Made by a program: the position numbers and the translations under genes. This document shows positions 21,673 to 28,832 of a stretch of 28,832 bases of DNA, piece after piece (within the stretch, counting starts at the first letter, position 1; each line of letters begins with the position of its first letter). Under the pieces are notes generated by a model. It was not told the DNA's origin. It searched no databases and worked only from the letters and a program-made list of their open reading frames with translations. Origin of the DNA: Pelargonium cotyledonis (taxonomy: Eukaryota; Streptophyta; Magnoliopsida; Geraniales; Geraniaceae); the NCBI GenBank assembly GCA_036897625.1, contig JAYMTA010000438.1, positions 1 through 28,832 on the forward strand. Direction: 5' to 3'.

Positions 21673-22230
21673 GCCTACACACTGCCGAGAAGGTCCCATC
21701 TTGAAAGGGCTAGGCGGAGTCAACCAATGCGAGAGTGGAAACAGAGCATGTAATGGTTTCTGAGGAACGTGCCCAACACGCGCCACCCGAAATGCTCACG
21801 CTCCGCCGTTCAGAATCAAAACGAGAGTGGGGATTTTTGGATGGAAATGATGGGGCTTGAGGTCGGTTCTTAAAGAGGCACGAAGATCTTCCCGGGACAG
21901 TTTGGGCAGGTTTTTGGCCGTTCATTGGACTTAGATCATTGATCCAACGGTTGATACTGTTATTGGTGCTGCCCAGCGGGCAGGGTGATGTGATCTGGCA
22001 TGGACGGCTTAGATGTGGAGTGTGGTCGACGTGGAGAGCTACGGGTTGCTGGATCATTCGAAGTGTGGTGAACTTAGGGTTTTGCGACTCACGTGTAGGG
22101 CCTTGTTTTGATGACGTGGTGTATGCCAGGACAGCAGTTCCACGTGGGCAGTAGAACCAATCAGATCTCATGAATTGTCCAATGCTGACACGGTGTAGCC
22201 CCCAATCCAAAGTGCGATATTCTCTTTAAT
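21673..22230 (-). promoter_or_regulatory. Promoter and leader of GTE copy A
   Basis: Relatively GC-rich compared with the spacer beyond it. It holds three ACGT-core sites within 57 bp: CACGTG at 22090-22095, TGACGTGG at 22112-22119 and CACGTGGG from 22141. GATCTGGCATGGACGG at 21992-22007 is identical in the promoter of copy B at nearly the same distance from the ATG (320 against 332 bp). The segment around 21865-21915 (GGTTCTTAAAGAGGC and on) also aligns with copy B around 26431-26480, and its TTTAAG may be a TATA variant. Confidence 0.55.
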
Positions 22231-24324
22231 GTCATTATTATAATGTAAGAATTGACTCCATAAAATTCATCAATAATAAATGATTTTTTTGGTATATATT
22301 TACGAGAAGTTCACTGATAAATTGTTTTTTCTTTCCAAATCTATCCCTTGATTTTATTAAATGATTGTCGCACAAAATACATTTGATTAGTATGTTTTCA
22401 ATCGGTGTTATTAAGGAAATCTCAAGTTTAACATATTACAATTAAGGTGAAGTGTATCATCTGAACGTCACTTTTGACGAATGATGAAATTGTGAACTAA
22501 AAACTTATTTTTAAATTCTACATCAATAAATTTTATTGTAACAAACTCCAATCAAAATAGATGAATTGATCATCCTAAACACAACTCACGCAGGCCAAAT
22601 TTCGGTGTAAGAACAATGCTCGCATCGCTCACCTGCTCACTTTGTGCACACTCCCAACAAGCCAACATACAAGTCGTGATCCAACAACGCTAGTCATGTC
22701 TCTTATATCTCCATATGCACATCTTTTGATTACTTAGAGTTATCTTTTCGTCACCTAATTACAGAATTTATTCGCAAAATAAAAAAACATAAAAATACGT
22801 GTCTCTAGTGTTTTAAATTTCATACGAGATTATACAGTCAAACTTTTTCAAAGATCATTCAAGTTTGGGCTGCCACTTGGGGGTTTACACCTCTCATACT
22901 TTCTCCAAATATAGAACAAGAAATTATTCTCTTTGCTATATCATATCTCCATTTTTTCAAAAGTAGAACTACTGAGCACTTGTGGCTTTTAATGATGCAT
23001 GTTTGAGCTGTCTTTTTAGTACATAAGGAGGTGTAGGACTCAAGCCACACCATAACATTATAGTAACTTTCATGCTAAGCTCAACTTTCCAACTGGACCT
23101 TGCAATTGATTCCACAGTATAAAACTGAAAATTTGCATTAAGATGAGAGCATGTTTATACAAAAGCTGCCAATGTTTAATGTGTACTTTTGGGTGTGGCG
23201 TGTCAATGCACCATTCAAGACTGAACTTTCCTCAACATATCTGAAACTTTACAAGTCAATGGCATAGATCAAGCCATCCAAACAAACAATGACAATGATA
23301 ATGACATGTTCTAGTACAAATTCTCCAGACTCGGACATGTAATCTGGACTATGTTTGCACAGCATGAACATGAACATGCACATAAGGTCTCACTAAAGAC
23401 AATTACAGAAACCATAATTTGATCATCAACTCAGTGCTCATCCACAAGACTCAATAATTGATACTAAAAGAACACAAGACAGAATTTACTTATATGGGAA
23501 ATGAGGCCATCATACCATGGAAAGCAATGCCCATTCTACAATTCAATTCATGCGCAGCATAGCTTGCTTTGATCGAAAAGAAAAAAAGATACGAGTAGCA
23601 CATGGGTCGGTTTACAGTTTACTCCAATCCACTCTTAAAATCAAGCCTGGCTCCAACCTTCTATATATGGTGTCTCTTCCCTTTATGAGTAGCATAACCC
23701 AAAAAACAAAAACCCCAACTTCACATAACTAGTGGGTTGTTGAGTGAAAATGGGTAATTGAACCAACTAAAATTATTCACATCACCCATCACTAAAGAGC
23801 CTTTACTACCCTTCAACAAACCAGTTAGATATCGAAATAGAATTGAAAAGACACATGCCCGAGTCTTTTCCACACGCATGCATTATGACAAGAGAACTGA
23901 GACGACAGTTGAAGTTGATGTGGAAATTCATGTTTCATTCATGTGAGATATAAAACAGTATACCAAACTCTCTAATTCTCTAACACATTGCACCCTAACT
24001 ATTTCAACTACAAAACTACTGACCTAAGCTTTCGTTTACATCTTACTTTCCTTTTTACAGATGTTGCACAAGCCTTCATATATCAGGTGCAGAATCATAT
24101 CCATCAAACCTCAGTCACAACCCTTCCTGTATAAAAGAATTAATTCATGAATAATTCAGCAATTACAATGATGGTCAATTGCAAGTCCAAATTAGCAGAT
24201 TCATGATAAGATTAAATTGGATTTAAATAACCACTAATACCTCTTGTAATAATACCAAGATCAAAGCAATGTATCCCAACCCAAAATCCACTGCAACCTC
24301 CTCCATCATTAGGAGTTAAAGATC
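22231..24324. other. AT-rich spacer between the two GTE copies
   Basis: About 2.1 kb without a supported gene. The part next to 24325 (about 24060-24324) is probably the 3' untranslated region of copy B. Short open frames (for example 22859-23053 and 23517-23946) have no recognisable content and lie in low-complexity AT-rich DNA. I see no transposon ends, no GTE exon fragments and no RNA gene. Confidence 0.5.
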
Positions 24325-26214
24325 CTATGATTGTGCATTATCTGCTTCGGAATCACTTCCCGAAGAACTTCCTGAATCAGAATCTGCAAGATCCTAAATA
24401 TTAGAATATTTCTCGGGCAAATTCATCAAAACCAATACCAACAATTACAATTGGGTTATACCACTTGAGGAGGATGAATCACTGCCTGAACTACTGGAGC
24501 TGCTAGAGCTACTGGAGACACGCCCATCATCTTTCTCAATCTCCACTGGTGCATAACTATTCATGGGCATATCATCATCAATATCAACATCTTCATCTCC
24601 ACCGTCTCCTTTCTTTGGTGTCTTTGCTTCCATCCCAACATCAATTCTCTCATGCTCTTGTACATCCTATAATTTGAAACAGAAATGAACATTATTAGTA
24701 AGTCCACCCAATGCAAATATAGGAAAACTTAACAATGCAAATTTACACAAGAAAGTTACCTCATTTTGTTCCACTGAACCTGAGCCTGAACCGGAACCCG
24801 CATTATTGTTCATGAGAGCTTGCCTCTTAATCTTGCTCATCGCCTTCTTCCAGTTGGTTACAAACCGGTCAAGCTCCCAAAGGGTCTCGGTATCTATTGC
24901 CTCAATATCAAGCTCAATCTCATCCCCATCATGACTGAAATGCCCATTCCTCTTACTTATAATCTGAACCACTTGCTCCATTTTCTCCTGGGGCAAGCTC
25001 TGCAACCCAACTCCCAACTTGTGCTTCTCCTCAAGACTCATTTCCCTCTTATTCGGGTCCTTAGCCTTGGGCTTTGGTTGCTTTACTGGCTTCACGGGCG
25101 CAGCCCTCACTGGCTCAGGCGTCTGAACTGGGGACTGTGAGCGCTGTGGAGGGGGTGGGACAGGCGTTTGCTCGGATTTCTTGGCAATGTTCATAGATTT
25201 GTCTTTCTTCACCCTCTCAGGTTCCACATTACTCCATGAGCTCGCCGGCAAAGTTTTCTTCCCCATTTGCACAGGACTGTCATTCTTCACCCTCTCTGGC
25301 TCCACCTCCACATTGGTCCACGAACTAGCCAACAATTCCTCATCATGTAAAGAATCCTGGCGCTGCCCATTCTCAATTTTCTTATACACGGGCTGAAACA
25401 ATTCTTCAAACTTAGCAAGAAGCTGCTCCGCTAATACATACACCTCATGCCCAATGGGATTATACAACAAGGCGTTCTTGAAGGTCAGCTTCACATCATC
25501 AGCAAATTCCAATGGCGTCGAATAAATATTTTGCGCCAATCTCGACTTCACGGTGCCGAGATCCATTGGATGCTTCACAATATTATGGTAATCGTGTAGC
25601 TGCAAGCCCACAACATCAACCGGAGTATTGAAGACATACGCATGCTTTTGCTTCATCAGCTTTGTCAGTATTTGGGCACACGATTTCATCAAAATCCTAG
25701 GTTCCCCAATATCCAAATTATGAGCTCGCTTCGCATCCTTGCCTGAATTTGACGGAAATGGCCGCTTATTCCCGGACAATTTCTTGCTGCCAGGTCTCTT
25801 CGGCGGCGGTAAATTCTGGCCGGATCTTCCGCTGAAATTTCCCGACTCGATACGATCCCTCAGTTGCCGAATCTGATCTAGCTCAGCGGCAAAACGACTC
25901 CTGAGCTCGCTCAACTCCTTTTTCGAGCGCGAGCTAATATCGAAGGTCACGTATTGTGAGTATTCGTAATCAGATTGTCGATTCGAGGGTAACGAGAGGT
26001 CAGCAGAGGCCGCGGGCCGGGCCACCAACTCCGGCGACTGGTCCTTCAAATCACGGGCTAGGGCACGGGGTTGGGACTGGAATTGCCTCTTGCCAAAATT
26101 AGGGGTTTTGGCCGTCTTACCATTACTGCTCCCCGTCTTCTTCACGCCGCCGGAAGCCCCTCTGGGCGGGGCAAAGCTGCGCTCATTCCGGCTGGGTAGG
26201 ACGGCAGAAGCCAT
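24325..26214 (-). CDS. GTE7-like BET transcription factor, copy B (bromodomain + NET domain), 3 exons
   Basis: Tandem paralogue of copy A in the same orientation with identical intron positions and phases. Exons in coding order: 26214-24760, 24666-24462, 24383-24325, giving 572 aa. The coiled N-terminal segment (LSELRSRFAAELDQIRQL) is followed by the bromodomain at about 176-282 (MKSCAQILTKLMKQ, HPMDLGTVKSRL, YNPIG with N252) and the NET domain at about 390-467. The acidic tail holds a run of ten serines and closes DSDSGSSSGSDSEADNAQS. It differs from copy A in two places: an internal 28-residue duplication (W299 and W327 mark the copies) and a GSGSGSGS linker after the NET domain where copy A has NSGIEHIV. 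Domain residues look intact, so I expect it to be functional. The exact orthology (GTE7 or GTE2) is inferred. Confidence 0.93.
25177..25329 (-). repeat. Internal 28-codon duplication in GTE copy B
   Basis: Residues 296-320 (ASSWTNVEVEPERVKND...GKK) and 324-346 (ASSWSNVEPERVKKDK...AKK) are two diverged copies; the second lacks a Val-Glu pair. Copy A of the gene has one unit only (ASSWNNVELERARND). The duplication therefore arose, or was kept, in copy B after the tandem duplication. Confidence 0.85.
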
Positions 26215-26930
26215 GCCGACTCTCTGCCTCGAAGGTCCCGTCCTGAGCTTCGGCGGAATTACCCGATTCGAGCGTCAAAATTTGGCATGGATTGGAAAAA
26301 TTCACAACCCCACGCGCCACCTGGAAATGCTCACGCGCTGCCGAGGGCCTGAAACGTTAAGGCTAGGATTTGGGATATTTTTAACCCTTTTCTCTCGAGA
26401 GATAGTGAGGAAGATAGGAAGGCTAGGGTCGGTTTTTAAAGGCAAGGAGACGTTCCTGGGCAAGTTTCGGGCAGCTGCTCGACTGTTGATTTTGGTTGTA
26501 TTGTTGATCTGACGGCTCTCGTGGTTTAAACGGGCTGACCGAAGCGATCTGGCATGGACGGTCATGATTATGGTTTTAGAATAAGCGTGCGGATCTTGAC
26601 CATTAGATTGGAAACTTGGTGGGCCTTCCGTTTTGGGTCGAAAATGGAAAAGAATAGGCCGCGTATTCGAAAATTTGAAATATTGAAATTTTCCAAAGAC
26701 AATATTTACGTTTCGGGTCATTGAAATACCAAATGGAGTCCGACCCGACCCGAAAACATGGTTTAATGCTGTCCCTGTCCTGTCATGTGAAATATAGAAC
26801 CTTCTCTGCAAAGCAATTTCATCTATAAAACCTTTGTTCTGTTATGTTTGACCAAAAGAGTCAAGTCAAAGGAGATAGAAACTTCGATTACATTAAATAG
26901 AGTATGAAGTGATTATTTACGAAGTGATTA
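26215..26930 (-). promoter_or_regulatory. Promoter and leader of GTE copy B
   Basis: TTTAAAAACC (minus strand, 26440-26431) is a plausible TATA element about 220 bp before the ATG. GATCTGGCATGGACGG at 26546-26561 is shared exactly with copy A, with CGGGC 10-12 bp before it in both. No CACGTG or TGACGTGG is present, unlike copy A. The far part (about 26870-26930) has a direct repeat of GAAGTGATTATTTA (from 26906 and 26921) and probably belongs to the 3' end of the pyrophosphatase gene. Confidence 0.55.
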
Positions 26931-27039
26931 TTTATTAAGAGCTCGAAAAATCAATCTGCATTGCAACAGACAGTGGCATTGCTGGGAGTAGTTGGCTAGA
27001 AAGAATACATGATTGTGATTTCATCTACAAAAGCGAAAG

Positions 27040-28196
27040 CTAGCCAGCAGGAGTTGTTCTCTTCACGAGTTTGGCCCACGACTCATTGGTCTCCTTGATA
27101 ACCTTGAGTGCGTAATCCTGTTTAACGTGCACGCGCACATACAAGTTGTTTCAGAATTCGTGCAATTGATAACGTGACAAGAGGCATTCCAAGAAAGGAT
27201 TGGAAACTCGAAATTACCTTGTTGGCAGCCTTGTTGCCGAGACCAAACTTGTTAGCGGGTTTTCCATCAGGGATCTTGTAATCTCTAAACCAGTCCCTAA
27301 TTGCAGTGAGAGTGCCCTGTGTGAGTATCACAAACATAGCTACATTAGTCCTCCTAGATTCTGCAACTATACGTGTGACAAGAACATGTTTTAAGCAACA
27401 AGATTGTCATTTATGCGTTGACACTATCAACTAATTTGACATGTAACAAGCATATTTCTTTTCACTATTCTCTAGGTCTTATGAGACTCAGTACCTGCAA
27501 ATTTAAACCTCTATTTATTGACTATCGTACTTTTGTAAAATCTTCCATATAAATCCAATTTACACATCCTTTTTCCTCAAACAGTGGGTTCAACTGTTAT
27601 TTGGTAACTAATGAAGATTGCACTTCTTGCATACAGATCCAAAGCTATTATTGTGTATTAATGCTGCAGCATACGGATGACGTTATTATTCTTTTTAATG
27701 AATTACCATATAGATTTGATTACATCATTATTATTTTTAATACATTACCATATGATCAAACCTTTTATTTTCTTTTCCAAAGTGAGGTAAGGGAAGTGCA
27801 ATAACTTAGAAAACTGACATACCGGGAAGTGCTTCTCAACATCATCAACATCATTCACAACGGAAGCTTTGGGATCATCCAATGAAATTGCAACTATTTT
27901 CCAGTCAAGTTCCCCCTCATCTATCATAGCTAACACGCCCAAAGGTTTGACTTTGAGAATCTCGCCAATCTTTCCACATCGCTCACCAATTTCAACAACA
28001 TCAACTATATATCAAATGAAACATTCAGCGTATGAAATACTAATTATATAAAAAATGAAACTTGAAAGTGCATTGAAGGAAAAGTAATAATATACCTGGA
28101 TCATTATCTCCAAATGCCCCATCAACTTCCGCGTTTGCAAAAGATGGGTCTTCCCATGTTTGTGGAAGCAATCCATAATTCCAGTTTATATTGTAG
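27040..28196 (-). CDS. PPA6: Soluble inorganic pyrophosphatase, chloroplast type (last four exons; 5' part outside the window)
   Basis: Family I pyrophosphatase, splitting PPi into two phosphates; the plastid form pulls stromal biosynthesis forward. Exons in coding order: 28196-28096, 28004-27823, 27316-27218, 27117-27040 (about 152 codons). The fragment opens with YNINWNYGLLPQTWED. It contains the metal-binding signature DNDPVDV, split by an intron after DNDP plus one base, then AMIDEGELDWKIVAISLDDP, DWFRDYKIPDGKPANKFGLG and NESWAKLVKR. These phrases match the plastid form and not the short cytosolic plant enzymes, hence the symbol. The frame ends PAG-TAG; the next four codons read L-S-L-L then TAG, so the family's usual ending appears to be cut by a GAG-to-TAG change. 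All catalytic residues precede this. A possible AATAAA lies at 26936-26931. The N-terminus and transit peptide are beyond 28832. Confidence 0.92.
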
Positions 28197-28757
28197 CTGA
28201 GGCACCAAAATTAAATGATTCACGACATGAAATGGCATGTATATACTAATGCCATCAAGAAAGTACCAAGATAACAAGCATGGGAAATATGAAAGGTTCT
28301 AATTGTAGAGGATTATGTAAAAAGTGAAAATAGGTTACAGCTAAAATGAATGACAACACACATCTAGGTACTCTGGGTCTATGAAAACTATCACTGCTAA
28401 GGTATAGTTGAATCAAAAGATTTTACAGTATGCATTTTCATCCTTCAAGTTTTGCAGAATACGCGAGATTTAGATTTGATATGCAAATGTTACATAATTC
28501 CTTATTTTGTCCAGAAAATCGTGGAGACAGATTGAAATGATATTTTGAAATATAAATAGACATTGACATGTGGAGCAATAACTATTTTCTAATCATAGAA
28601 ACATATCAACACAAAGATACGTATAAATCATAGACAACGTTTTCATATTTGAGGAAAGAAAATCTACAAAATCAAGAATTAGCAACATGATCTATGAACA
28701 AAAAAGGAAGGGATGCAACAACAATGGCAACAACCAAGCCATTTTCCGAACAATATA
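28197..28757 (-). other. Intron of the pyrophosphatase gene
   Basis: AT-rich sequence 5' of the first visible pyrophosphatase exon. I searched the minus strand for the preceding family segments (the PWHDIPL and KMEVATDE type regions) and found none, so the next exon is outside the window. Confidence 0.5.
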
Positions 28758-28832
28758 TTTTTTTTTTTTTGATAAGCGCGGGACAGCAGGCCTGCTTTGG
28801 CGGCCAATGGTTATCACCCCACGTGGGGGGCG
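28758..28832 (-). mobile_element. Retroposon-like 3' end (poly(A) tail on the minus strand), cut by the window edge
   Basis: A run of 13 T (28758-28770) is followed directly by a 62-bp GC-rich block, a sharp break from the AT-rich intron. Read on the minus strand it is a GC-rich body ending ...GCGCTTATC and then poly(A), the form of a SINE or LINE 3' end. The block holds two perfect 12-bp palindromes, AGCAGGCCTGCT (28785-28796) and CCCCACGTGGGG (28817-28828). Family and length cannot be known from this fragment. Confidence 0.45.

Noticed and set aside
21050-21763. Plus-strand open frames of 67 to 146 codons opposite GTE copy A
   Set aside because: Antisense of the GC-richer N-terminal coding region, where stops are rare by composition.
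21673-21786. Upstream extension of GTE copy A by 38 codons
   Set aside because: Copy B has no matching extension; both genes share MASAV at the chosen start, and the upstream stretch differs between them.
23517-23946. Two consecutive small open frames in the spacer between the GTE copies
   Set aside because: No recognisable sequence, no promoter context, and A-rich composition typical of spacer.

Overview
The window is nuclear DNA of a flowering plant, most likely a eudicot. Coding blocks are short and joined by AT-rich introns with clean GT...AG borders, the proteins belong to plant families including two plastid-targeted ones, and small plant-type transposons are scattered through introns. 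I see no bacterial or organellar genes, no rRNA or tRNA genes and no CRISPR array.

Layout. (1) 677-9160 (+): a complete 19-exon gene for the thylakoid K+/H+ antiporter KEA3 (795 aa predicted). (2) 9603 to about 9800: a decayed tRNA-derived SINE-like repeat between genes. (3) 10297-17558 (+): a complete 16-exon gene for a Spinster-type major-facilitator lipid transporter (522 aa predicted), with a Stowaway-like MITE in intron 8 and a perfect 16-bp inverted repeat in intron 5. (4) 18408-18638 (+): a single-exon gene for a 76-aa protein that I do not recognise. (5) 19849-21672 (-) and 24325-26214 (-): two tandem paralogues of a GTE7-like BET protein (bromodomain plus NET domain), 552 and 572 aa, with matching 3-exon structure and partly conserved promoters. 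(6) 27040-28196 (-): the last four exons of a chloroplast-type soluble inorganic pyrophosphatase. Its 5' part lies beyond the right edge, and the edge itself carries a GC-rich retroposon-like end next to a T tract.

The genes are independent nuclear loci and do not form a pathway. KEA3 (proton motive force control in thylakoids) and the pyrophosphatase (stromal PPi removal) both act in plastids, but I have no evidence that they are co-regulated. The GTE pair is the one true local family. From memory, GTE7 and a Spinster homologue also lie close together in Arabidopsis (At5g65630 and At5g65687), which would make this part an old conserved block.

I found no new multi-gene system. The best leads are small: two glycines missing from the nucleotide-binding motif of KEA3; an in-frame alternative acceptor that would make a tail-less KEA3; a two-codon upstream ORF before KEA3; a G-to-T type stop removing the last five residues of the pyrophosphatase; regulatory and linker divergence between the GTE copies; and the unrecognised 76-aa gene. 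All exon models come from reading splice sites and frames by eye, without transcript data.
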